Assembly: GCF_031851795.1 (NCBI RefSeq)
Contig: NZ_CP134696.1
Span: 7,068,001-7,132,000, forward strand
Direction: 5' to 3'
Source: Pontibacter sp. G13
GTDB taxonomy: Bacteria; Bacteroidota; Bacteroidia; J057
DNA: 64,000 bases
Numbering within the stretch: the first letter of the stretch is position 1; every line of letters begins with the position of its first letter. The position numbers and the translations under genes are program-made. Below the pieces are notes generated by a model that saw nothing but the letters and a program-made list of their open reading frames with translations, made no database searches and was not told the origin of the DNA. This document shows positions 26,331-34,024 of this stretch, piece after piece.

Positions 26331-26449
26331 GGCAAAGCAGTACTAGTGATGTCGGATAAGTCGCCGAGGGGAATACCCGCCAGCTCGCACAATCTCGGTG
26401 AATGGTCCTTGAACGTGGAATCCGTCATCTTCAATAATCCGATTCGTGT

Positions 26450-26485
26450 TCAAAAAGACAAAAGGGACGTTGGTGAACGCCCCTT
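26450..26485 (-). terminator. Terminator of the GWxTD protein gene
   Basis: 10-bp stem AAGGGGCGTT/AACGTCCCTT on the minus strand with one mismatch, followed by TTGTCTTTTTG, about 100 bp past the stop codon. Confidence 0.65.
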
Positions 26486-26587
26486 CATGCATAGCAATTT
26501 TTCTGCCAATTTTTTCATTTTGCGATCCGTAGTGATTGCTTTTTGCAAACAGCTCGGATTCGCACCAGGTTTCGTCTCAAGTCAAGC

Positions 26588-28045
26588 CTATTGGCCCTCG
26601 AAATCCACACCTCCCGGGCTGCTCACACGTGAATCCAATTGTTGCTCCCATCTTGGATTGTTGCGCTCATCATACTTGTCAGAGTGCAAGAGGGGATACT
26701 CGTTGGTGGCGCTGTTGGGTTCGTAGAAGACAAACCGAACGCTCGCCTGCTTGCCAAGACGGTCATATACCCAGATTTCGTAAGGGAGGCGATAGTTGTC
26801 CGAAGGGAATTGATTGATCTGGTTGGGAATGCCATATCTCAGGAAAACCCTTCCGCGGTCCGTCGTCCATCCTTCTCGCAGACTGGACTTGAAGTGCTGG
26901 TTTACATATTTGAGGGCGTTGAGATGGCCCTGCCATAGATCTTGGATGGAGTATTGAGAGTCTTTGATCCGCTTCTGGAAGAAACCGTAAAGGTAGTTCA
27001 CCTTTTGGTCGTAATCCTCCAGCGCTTTGGCGAAATCTTTTTCTTGCTCGGTGGAACGGTAGGTCAGGGTTCGGATATAGTAGTCCAACTCCTTTTCTTC
27101 ATAGTCGCTGAAGATGTTGAGCGCCGCGTTGGATGCTGCAATGGGCTCGCCTAGTTGCGCATCTGCCTTGGGGTTGTAGATGTAGAACTTCTTGCGGAAG
27201 ATTTTGACCTTGCGGTTCTTTCCATTCAGCAACTCTATTTGTAGATAATAGGTCCCAGAACCGAGGTTGGTGATGTCGATTTCTGGCTTGATGACATTTA
27301 CCCGATTGGTATTCAGTACAAATGGAGTTTCCCTTTCAGTCCCCCAAAGCCTGTTTTCACCTTGATAGATAACTCGCTGAACGTAGAAAGCCTCCTCGTC
27401 AAATAGATTGTCACTATTGTAGAATTCCTGATAGAAGGTCATGATCTTCTCATTGACGAAGGTCGAGTTTGTGACCATGGGGATGAAGTCGTCTCTGCCA
27501 GGACCTCTTTTGTTGGAGGTAGAATCCAACGGCATCACCCCATTCACCCATTTGATATCAGAAAATGCAAACTCCGACTTGGGGAGGTATTTGACCGTGA
27601 ATTCATTGATGGCCATGGCTTTGGCTGGCGTCTCCGAGTGGGAATCGACCGCTTGAAGGCGCAAGAGGTATGTTCCGGGTTCTAGCTTCCATTCATGGAT
27701 ATTCATGGGAGACCTTTCCAGAGAGAGGGATTCCACTGTCGTATCATTCAACCACAGTTCGCCACTTGGGAGCAAGTTGTAATTCTCTGACACCACCTCT
27801 GTAGTGTCGCCATCAGTGATTTTTTGGATCAAAATGGTCATGTCGACCTTGAAGCCAAACCTTCCCGACTCATCTTTGCGATAGGACAAGGAAGAGCTGG
27901 AGATGGAATAGTACATTTGTACATAGGGCTGACCGTCACTTATCCGCTGGAATCTGCAGATGTCCATGTACAATTCCGGCTGAGTACCTTGACTGAATCC
28001 AAGGGTAGGGAGTATGGTGAAAAGCAGGAAAAGGAATCGATTCAT
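26588..28045 (-). CDS. GWxTD domain protein, secreted
   Basis: 485 residues. Signal peptide at 1-19 (FLFTILPTLGFSQG). An N-terminal beta-sandwich (30-150) precedes a central helical part and, near residue 400, the family motif EGWTTDRGRVFLRYGIP. The family occurs in Bacteroidota and Acidobacteria and its function is not known. No enzyme residues are evident. The protein probably sits in the periplasm or on the outer membrane. Monocistronic; divergent from the WbqC gene. Confidence 0.85.
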   Translation of the reverse strand: MNRFLFLLFTILPTLGFSQGTQPELYMDICRFQRISDGQPYVQMYYSISSSSLSYRKDESGRFGFKVDMTILIQKITDGDTTEVVSENYNLLPSGELWLNDTTVESLSLERSPMNIHEWKLEPGTYLLRLQAVDSHSETPAKAMAINEFTVKYLPKSEFAFSDIKWVNGVMPLDSTSNKRGPGRDDFIPMVTNSTFVNEKIMTFYQEFYNSDNLFDEEAFYVQRVIYQGENRLWGTERETPFVLNTNRVNVIKPEIDITNLGSGTYYLQIELLNGKNRKVKIFRKKFYIYNPKADAQLGEPIAASNAALNIFSDYEEKELDYYIRTLTYRSTEQEKDFAKALEDYDQKVNYLYGFFQKRIKDSQYSIQDLWQGHLNALKYVNQHFKSSLREGWTTDRGRVFLRYGIPNQINQFPSDNYRLPYEIWVYDRLGKQASVRFVFYEPNSATNEYPLLHSDKYDERNNPRWEQQLDSRVSSPGGVDFEGQ

Positions 28046-28135
28046 GCTGTTTGTTGTAAGAAATTTCCTTACAAGTTAGCATTCAGATGCGCTTGATGCT
28101 AGTTTATCCCTATGCCTCTGTTACCCGGAAATTCC

Positions 28136-28143
28136 TACCTTTG
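28136..28143 (+). promoter_or_regulatory. -7 element upstream of the WbqC gene
   Basis: TACCTTTG, an exact -7 octamer, 34 bp before the ATG. No good TTTG lies at the right distance, so the promoter is partial. Confidence 0.45.
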
Positions 28144-28177
28144 CCTGCCGTTTTATTCACTGAATTGAATCACCCCC

Positions 28178-28807
28178 ATGTCTACATCTGATCTCCCTAT
28201 TTTTCCCATCGCCTACTTTCCTCCGGTTCATTGGTTCGCAGCAGCGTTGAAGTATGATCGGATTGTCTTGGAGATCAGTCAATTCTATCGAAAGCAGCAG
28301 TATACTTCTCGGGCACATGTCCGATTGCCCAATCAAGTCTATCCCTTGACGATTCCGGTTGAGCGTCGTGGAGCGAGGGTGCCTATTGCCGACAAAAAGA
28401 TCACTTTTACCGAATCATGGCAGCAGCAGCATTGGCGGAGTTTGGTCACTGCATATCGCAATTCTCCCTATTTCGAGTACTATGAAGATCGACTTCAACC
28501 CCTTTTTGAACGGGAGTTTGAGCGGCTAATAGATCTGCATGTTGCTATCTTGGACCTTGTTTTTCCGTGGCTCAGTCATCAGCCGGAGCTATTGCTGTCC
28601 CAAAGTTTTCAACCTTCTGAAGCCTATTCGAAAGATTTTCGGGGAGATTTCGATCCTGCTAGAAAGAAATTTCCCGATTGGTTTGTGGAAGTTCCTTATC
28701 CGCAGGTCTTTGGGGAATTCGAAGTGGGCCTGAGCATTCTGGATTTGTTGTTCAACGAAGGCCCCAACAGCCGTTCCATTTTGTTGAATAGCTGGAAGGA
28801 ATCGTGA
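28178..28807 (+). CDS. WbqC family protein
   Basis: 209 residues with the family opening PIFPIAYFPPVHWFAAAL and the conserved KNRVRI-like strand replaced by YTSRAHVRLPNQVYPLTIPV. WbqC-like proteins are found in O-antigen and glycopeptide clusters and are thought to modify sugars, but no reaction has been fixed. Cytoplasmic. ATG start at 28178. Sits 121 bp before ribBA on the same strand. Confidence 0.85.
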   Translation: MSTSDLPIFPIAYFPPVHWFAAALKYDRIVLEISQFYRKQQYTSRAHVRLPNQVYPLTIPVERRGARVPIADKKITFTESWQQQHWRSLVTAYRNSPYFEYYEDRLQPLFEREFERLIDLHVAILDLVFPWLSHQPELLLSQSFQPSEAYSKDFRGDFDPARKKFPDWFVEVPYPQVFGEFEVGLSILDLLFNEGPNSRSILLNSWKES

Positions 28808-28928
28808 TAATCCGTGAATATCCTCCACAATCTTACGGCAGTAGGCCATTTGGCCTATTCTTGCCAAAATGGATGGCCTTTGGCTTAATGTTTTCGTACA
28901 TTTGAGGGTTGACAAGGTATCCAAGCCT

Positions 28929-30146
28929 ATGAATTCTATCAAAATTGATTCAATCGAAGCAGCCCTAGCGGATATCCGGAATGGCAAAATGGTCATCGTT
29001 GTAGATGATCAAGACCGGGAAAACGAGGGAGATTTCGTGATTGCGGCTGAGTTCGCTACCCCTGAAGTCATCAATTTCATGGCCACACACGGCCGAGGAT
29101 TGATCTGCGTGCCCTTGACCGAGGCTCGTTGCGATGAATTGCAACTTGACCCAATGGTGGGCGAGAATACCGACCATTTTGAGACTGCATTCACAGTGTC
29201 TGTAGATTACAAACACGATGGATGCACCACTGGGATTTCCGCTTCTGATCGTTCCAAAACGGTCATGTCATTGCTCAATCCCGATACCAAGCCCGAGGAT
29301 CTCCGCCGTCCGGGGCACATTTTCCCGCTCAAAGCCAAGGAAGGGGGTGTGATTCGTCGCGCTGGCCATACGGAGGCAGGCGTGGATTTGGCCAAATTGG
29401 CGGGTCTGGAACCTGCGGCAGTGATCGTAGAGATCATGAATGAGGATGGCTCCATGGCGAGACTCCCAGACCTTCGAAAGGTAGCGGACAAGTTCGACAT
29501 GAAGCTCATCACCATCGAGGATCTGATCGCTTATCGGTTGGAGAAAGAATCCTTGATCGAGCGAGAAATCACGGTGGATATGCCTACCGAACAAGGCAAT
29601 TTCCAAATGACTGCCTATCGCCAAACCGATACAGGAGAAGTTCATTTGGCACTGACCAAAGGAACTTGGGAGCCAGACGAGCCTGTCTTGGTTCGGGTAC
29701 ACTCATCCTGTGTGACTGGTGATATCTTTGGTTCTTGCCGATGCGATTGTGGCCCACAGTTGGCCGCAGCCATGTCTATGGTTGAGGAGGCAGGTAAAGG
29801 AGTCGTGCTCTACATGAAGCAGGAAGGACGCGGAATTGGCCTCGTGAATAAGCTCAAAGCCTACAAGCTTCAAGAGCAAGGATACGATACCGTGGAAGCC
29901 AACCTTGAGCTCGGGTTCAAGATGGACGAAAGAGATTATGGTGTGGGTGCCCAGATCATTAGAGATCTCGGAATTCGCAAATTGAGACTGATGACCAATA
30001 ACCCGAAAAAGCGCGCTGGCTTGATTGGATATGGTCTGAAAATCGTGGAGAATGTGGCCATTGAAATTGAGGCAAATCAACACAATGAAAAATATTTGTT
30101 GACCAAAAAACTCAAAATGGGCCATGCGATCATGAAGGAAATGTAA
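28929..30146 (+). CDS. ribBA: Bifunctional riboflavin enzyme: DHBP synthase / GTP cyclohydrolase II
   Basis: 405 residues. Residues 1-200 are 3,4-dihydroxy-2-butanone-4-phosphate synthase, with RENEGDFV and [16 protein letters not shown] as metal and substrate motifs. Residues 205-400 are GTP cyclohydrolase II, with the zinc cysteines in [15 protein letters not shown] and [11 protein letters not shown]. The two halves feed both branches of riboflavin synthesis. The ATG at 28929 (MNSIKID) fits the family; the frame extends upstream without homology. A TACATTTG -7 element lies at 28897-28904. There is no RFN/FMN riboswitch in the 120-bp leader. Confidence 0.97.
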   Translation: MNSIKIDSIEAALADIRNGKMVIVVDDQDRENEGDFVIAAEFATPEVINFMATHGRGLICVPLTEARCDELQLDPMVGENTDHFETAFTVSVDYKHDGCTTGISASDRSKTVMSLLNPDTKPEDLRRPGHIFPLKAKEGGVIRRAGHTEAGVDLAKLAGLEPAAVIVEIMNEDGSMARLPDLRKVADKFDMKLITIEDLIAYRLEKESLIEREITVDMPTEQGNFQMTAYRQTDTGEVHLALTKGTWEPDEPVLVRVHSSCVTGDIFGSCRCDCGPQLAAAMSMVEEAGKGVVLYMKQEGRGIGLVNKLKAYKLQEQGYDTVEANLELGFKMDERDYGVGAQIIRDLGIRKLRLMTNNPKKRAGLIGYGLKIVENVAIEIEANQHNEKYLLTKKLKMGHAIMKEM

Positions 30147-30168
30147 ATTGCCGGCGATTCTTGTCGGC

Positions 30169-31791
30169 ATGAAACAAACCCTCGCATACATTCCCCCCAA
30201 ATGGTTTTTCCCCGCCATTCCCGTGGTCTTGATCACCGGATTGGCGGGGATTCTGTTATGGAGCGCCTGGCAGCATAACGATCAACAGCTGATATTTCCG
30301 CTAGATGACACTTATATCCATTTGGCGATCTCCGAGCATCTGGTAGAAACAGGTATTTGGGCTCCTACCGGCGATCGATTCCAGTCCACCTCTTCTTCGC
30401 CCGGATTTACGATTCTCCTTTCGACGGTGATGAAGCTGTTGGGAAATCATGCCTGGCTTCCCCTCCTCATCAATTTTCCTGTGGGAATCGCGTTGGTTGT
30501 GCAATTCTGGAGGTGGATATCAGCTGAAGTTTCCAACTCCGTGTGGGGATCGCTTTTGACCCTGATATTCAGTCTGTTGCTGCCTGTGCATCTGCTGATC
30601 CTATGCGGCCTTGAGCACATAGTCCATATTGGGTTGATTATGAGTGTTGGATATTCCTGGGCGAGGTGGATGAGTGGGGATCAGACACCGAGAATGGGGG
30701 TGTTTTGGACATTGGTCATGTTGTCAGTCTGGTTCAGATATGAGAGCCTATTTTTGGTGGCGGCTATGGGCGGGCTTATGATGCTCAGGAAGCAGTGGAA
30801 GGACGGGCTCGTTCTTTGGGGAGTAGGTTGGACCCCGGTTTTGATTATGGGAATTTGGTCAATCGGGCAAGGAGGAACCTTTCTTCCGCTCTCAATTCTG
30901 TCCAAAGGCCATGCCCCAGGTTTGATCGGCCAACAATTGTGGGGGGTCCTTCTCCGAGGCTTGGAAAGCCTTTATGAAAATCCTTTTATCTGGGTTCAGG
31001 TAATCGTGTTGCTGGCTGGATTGGTCCGATCCCAATGGCTGGGGATGCGCTGGCGGAGGGGAGAATGGCTCGCAGTTGCTTCCTTATTTGCCGCGATTCC
31101 GCAAATCTGGCTGGCGGAGATAGGGGGATACCGATACGAGGCTTGGTGGATGGGATTGGCGATGCTGGCGATCATTCAGATCGGAAGTACGATTGAATTT
31201 CCTCGTATGTCCCTGAAGTCTTGGGCGCTAATGGGAATTACGATAGGGGTGTTAATGCTCCCTTTGGGCATGCGGTCGATGTTTTTCACTGCGAATTACC
31301 GAACCTCCACCACCAATGTGTACCATCAGCATATCCAGATTTCAAAATTCTTTCAAGCTCATTTCCCTAAGGCTTCTGTTGCTACCAATGATATCGGGGC
31401 CTTGTCCTATTTTACGGATATTCGACTGACGGACTTGGTGGGGTTGGGAGATCAAGCGGTGTACGAAGCGATCCAAGCGGGAGATCATGGCCCTTCGTTT
31501 ACAGCGGAGTTGACAAATAGGCGCGAGATCCAATTTGCCGTCATTCACGAGTTCTGGACAGGGCGCTTTATTCCTGAAAATTGGGTGGCGGTTGCAGATT
31601 GGACCATTCCGGACAATTTCATCTGTGCGGGCCCTACCATGACCTTTTTTGCCTCTGATTCCTTGCAGGCAAAGACATTGGAGGAAGCTCTGACCCAGTT
31701 TCAGTCCGAACTTCCTCCAAGTATCGATGTCGAATATCGGCATCCTAATGATGCCCAGCAGGAAGATCCTCCTTCAGTTTCCGCTGAATAG
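30169..31791 (+). CDS. GT-C type membrane glycosyltransferase, second copy type
   Basis: 540 residues with about ten membrane helices. After the first helix the loop LDDTYIHLAISEHLVETG holds two adjacent Asp, the usual catalytic site in family 39/83 enzymes, and a soluble C-terminal region follows (about 390-540, TNDIGALSYFTDIRLTDLVGLGD). It would use polyprenol-phosphate sugars at the inner membrane. The ATG at 30169 is chosen over a TTG at 30148 that overlaps the ribBA end closely. The last 47 bp overlap the end of the convergent metal-binding lipoprotein gene. Confidence 0.75.
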   Translation: MKQTLAYIPPKWFFPAIPVVLITGLAGILLWSAWQHNDQQLIFPLDDTYIHLAISEHLVETGIWAPTGDRFQSTSSSPGFTILLSTVMKLLGNHAWLPLLINFPVGIALVVQFWRWISAEVSNSVWGSLLTLIFSLLLPVHLLILCGLEHIVHIGLIMSVGYSWARWMSGDQTPRMGVFWTLVMLSVWFRYESLFLVAAMGGLMMLRKQWKDGLVLWGVGWTPVLIMGIWSIGQGGTFLPLSILSKGHAPGLIGQQLWGVLLRGLESLYENPFIWVQVIVLLAGLVRSQWLGMRWRRGEWLAVASLFAAIPQIWLAEIGGYRYEAWWMGLAMLAIIQIGSTIEFPRMSLKSWALMGITIGVLMLPLGMRSMFFTANYRTSTTNVYHQHIQISKFFQAHFPKASVATNDIGALSYFTDIRLTDLVGLGDQAVYEAIQAGDHGPSFTAELTNRREIQFAVIHEFWTGRFIPENWVAVADWTIPDNFICAGPTMTFFASDSLQAKTLEEALTQFQSELPPSIDVEYRHPNDAQQEDPPSVSAE

Positions 31792-32110
31792 GCTGCGTAC
31801 AGCAGGCGGGAAGATTTCCCCGGTTATTGGGGTTTCCATCAAAAAATTCAGTATTGAACCCCAGATCTGATACGGCTTGTTGGACTTGATCCGCCGATAC
31901 CGCATTGGCACGGAAGGTGACTGTCGCCTGACTGCGCTCGAGATTCCACTCGGCTGATACGACCCCTTCAGTATTATTCAAGGCTTGCTCAATGAGTGCT
32001 TTGCATTCCTCACAACTTCCTTCAACAAAAAAACGGGTGGTTTCCTCGGGGCCACAGCTGGTGATCAGCAAAATCATGGCAAAGAGGAAGGAGATATTCA
32101 GGTATTTCAT
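31745..32110 (-). CDS. Lipoprotein with heavy-metal-associated (HMA) domain
   Basis: 121 residues. Lipoprotein signal MKYLNISFLFAMILLITSC (Cys19). The mature part is an HMA-like ferredoxin fold with the metal motif SCEEC in place of MxCxxC, and a VSAEWNLERSQATVTFRA strand. The C-terminal tail has a CC pair (LPACCTQ). It probably handles copper or mercury in the periplasm. A TAAGTTTG element at 32138-32145 inside the neighbouring gene could drive it. Confidence 0.85.
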   Translation of the reverse strand: MKYLNISFLFAMILLITSCGPEETTRFFVEGSCEECKALIEQALNNTEGVVSAEWNLERSQATVTFRANAVSADQVQQAVSDLGFNTEFFDGNPNNRGNLPACCTQPIQRKLKEDLPAGHH

Positions 32111-32127
32111 GTAGGATTGGATTGAAT

Positions 32128-32631
32128 CTATCTTGGCAAACTTACAGGGAGGTTGGGTGTTTGGTCCTTGCGTTGTTCACGCTGGAATTGTTCCTTCAGA
32201 TGGGGTTCCATGGGCTTGACTCCTGCTCCTCCCTCATAGACGAGCTTTCCCCCGATCGAGGCACCATATCCCATGACTCCCAGCATCGCTGCAAAAATCA
32301 CGGCATAGGCCCACAATTCCGGCTTGACAGTTTTGCGTATTCGGAGGTATTTCCACACAAGCATCATGGCGAACAGCCAAGCCGCGATATATCCCCAGAG
32401 TTCATGGGTTTCCACCCATTCGTGTATTTGTTGGGTGTGTACAAGACTAGATTCAGCGCTTCGGCCTGTGAATATGGCCACGATCATTCCAGCCCAGCCC
32501 AAAGCATGTAGCCAAAATCCTCCTTGGCCAAATAGTCGTTCCTCGGGTTTGATGGCTTGGGCGAAATAGGCTAGGCCTGCCACAATCAGAAGGGCAATGG
32601 GAAAATGTACGCTAATGGGGTGCCATTCCAT
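32128..32631 (-). CDS. DUF2231 membrane protein
   Basis: 167 residues with four membrane helices. The start MEWHPISVHFPIALL has the DUF2231 opening with conserved His in HPxxVHFP, and helix 3 begins near HEWVETHELWGYIAAWLF. Bacteroidota members sit beside c-type cytochromes or cupredoxins, though no function is proven. Here it lies 17 bp before the HMA lipoprotein gene on the same strand, so they may be one transcript. The ATG at 32631 matches the family opening. Confidence 0.85.
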   Translation of the reverse strand: MEWHPISVHFPIALLIVAGLAYFAQAIKPEERLFGQGGFWLHALGWAGMIVAIFTGRSAESSLVHTQQIHEWVETHELWGYIAAWLFAMMLVWKYLRIRKTVKPELWAYAVIFAAMLGVMGYGASIGGKLVYEGGAGVKPMEPHLKEQFQREQRKDQTPNLPVSLPR

Positions 32632-32725
32632 GAATAAGAAAACGTTCGGGTGAATGAAGGCGCAGCTTTTGGTAGATAAATCAAATTTGCCACCGGAGAA
32701 TCTCAATAGATGCAGGAAAACTCGT

Positions 32726-33078
32726 TTGCAGCCAAAAAAGAACCCCTTTTTCCAATTTCGGTCAAAGCTGTATTTGGGGAGATTTTTTGAAGCGAAAGTG
32801 CTCAGGATCAGGTTCTCAGTCAGATATTTTTGCAGATCATAGTGGGGCTATGTTCGAAAAAATATCAAACTGAGGTTCTGGAAATGTGCACTTGCAGCCA
32901 AAAAAGAACCCCTTTTTCCAATTCCGGTCAAAGCTGTATTTGGGGAGATTTTTTGAAGCGAAAGTGCTCAGGATCAGGTTCTCAGGCAGATATTTTTGCA
33001 GATCATAGTGGGACTATGTTCGAAAAAATATCAAACTGAGGTTCTGGAAATGTGCACTTGCAGCCAAAAAAGAACCCC
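32726..33078. repeat. 166-bp direct tandem repeat, 2.1 copies, with a conserved hairpin
   Basis: Copy 1 is 32726-32891, copy 2 is 32892-33057, and the first 21 bp of a third follow. I count three substitutions between the two full copies. Each has an imperfect hairpin about 60 nt long (32815-32874 and 32981-33040): outer CTCAG/CTGAG, middle GATATTTTT/AAAAATATC and inner CATAG/CTATG around a TGGGG or TGGGA loop. None of the three changes falls in a stem. Confidence 0.9.
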
Positions 33079-33092
33079 AAAATACAGCTTAA

Positions 33093-33121
33093 AAAAAAGG
33101 CAAGCGCGAGGCTTGCCTTTT
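33093..33121 (-). terminator. Bidirectional terminator for the small 69-residue gene
   Basis: Stem AAGGCAAGC/GCTTGCCTT with a 4-nt loop; on the minus strand it is followed by eight T residues, on the plus strand by TTTTT. Confidence 0.8.
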
Positions 33122-33219
33122 TGCGCCGAGGCGCAATTTATACTTTATGGACAAAATGAGAAAATCTCTTGAAACGGAGATTTGCCAGGGATTAGGGACA
33201 AAAGCTAGGTTTGACCGAA

Positions 33220-33429
33220 TCAAGCGGTTTTGGCGCTCAACATTTGGGTCAGCCGAGTTTGGTACTGCTCGGTTTGGTGGAGAAACGCACAGATCACGCT
33301 GGCTTGAGCCCGCATGGCCGGTTCTTCCATCTCAGGAAGGCCATTTCTCAGTTTTTCAGCGATTTCAGCAGCTTTCTTCATGGCGGCTTCAAGCTCTACC
33401 GTGTAGCTGATGATTTCTTGGGTTTGCAT
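33220..33429 (-). CDS. Small helical protein, 69 residues, unrecognised
   Basis: I do not recognise a family. MQTQEIISYTVELEAAMKKAAEIAEKL reads as a long amphipathic helix, and the rest (EEPAMRAQASVICAFLHQTEQYQTRL) is also helical. The frame begins at an ATG at 33429 and ends 100 bp before a strong terminator with a T run, which supports a real gene. Alternative start at 33495 is less likely. Function unknown. Confidence 0.55.
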   Translation of the reverse strand: MQTQEIISYTVELEAAMKKAAEIAEKLRNGLPEMEEPAMRAQASVICAFLHQTEQYQTRLTQMLSAKTA

Positions 33430-33593
33430 ACGCTTGTGTGGTTGAAGAGCAACTATTACTTGAGTAATACTAGGGAAATTTAACCGTTCCTGCAAATTTC
33501 TTACGGCGATATTTGCTGTTTGAAGGGCTATTTATTCGGGGTGAATGGTCGGGCTGGGCGGCTGTATGGATTTTGCAAATGGTTCTGCCTCAC

Positions 33594-33622
33594 GAAAAAA
33601 GCCCAACAATGTATGCTGGGCT
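33594..33622 (-). terminator. Terminator of the small Cys-containing lipoprotein gene
   Basis: On the minus strand AGCCCA ... TGGGCT followed by TTTTTT, 20 bp after the stop codon. The stem is 6 bp. Confidence 0.6.
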
Positions 33623-33643
33623 GAGAATTTTGGAGGATTCGAA

Positions 33644-33895
33644 TTAGTTGCCACATTTGGCCAATTCTTTCACGAGGTCCATTTTGGGCATGTCCCCGTA
33701 TGCCTCCCTACATTTTTTGTACATTTTTTCGGTTTTGGAAAGATCTGCCTCTTCCCCGTTGAGGGCATCTTGCATGGCTTCTGAAGCTCTTTTCACCAGC
33801 TTGTCTTTGCAATCGCATACACTGGGTTTTCCGCAGCCAGTCAAAGCAATTCCAAATAAGGACACTACGATCAAGGCACTCAATCTTGATTTCAT
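33644..33895 (-). CDS. Small Cys-rich lipoprotein, 83 residues
   Basis: Lipoprotein signal MKSRLSALIVVSLFGIALTGC (Cys21). The mature part has four further Cys: KPSVCDCKDK, MYKKCREAYG and the C-terminal AKCGN, with helical charged segments. No known family; the spaced cysteines could form disulphides in the periplasm. ATG at 33895, a better start than 33955. Own terminator downstream. Confidence 0.75.
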   Translation of the reverse strand: MKSRLSALIVVSLFGIALTGCGKPSVCDCKDKLVKRASEAMQDALNGEEADLSKTEKMYKKCREAYGDMPKMDLVKELAKCGN

Positions 33896-34024
33896 AATAG
33901 TCAGGGTTAGGAGGTGGATATTCAGATGAATGGGAGATGCAATCCGCTCATTCACCTGAATATACCCCCAAAATTCGGGGGATCATTCCGTCGTTCAAAA
34001 TCCATGTAGGATAATTTCCACATC

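Larger units (their letters stand above)
32632..33219. other. 588-bp non-coding gap containing a 166-bp tandem repeat
   Basis: No gene supported. It holds 2.1 copies of a direct repeat (32726-33078) and a bidirectional terminator (33093-33121). The frames read here differ between strands and lack start signals. Confidence 0.75.

Noticed and set aside
28808-28928. Possible FMN riboswitch in front of ribBA
   Set aside because: None of the conserved RFN blocks is present in the 120-bp leader.
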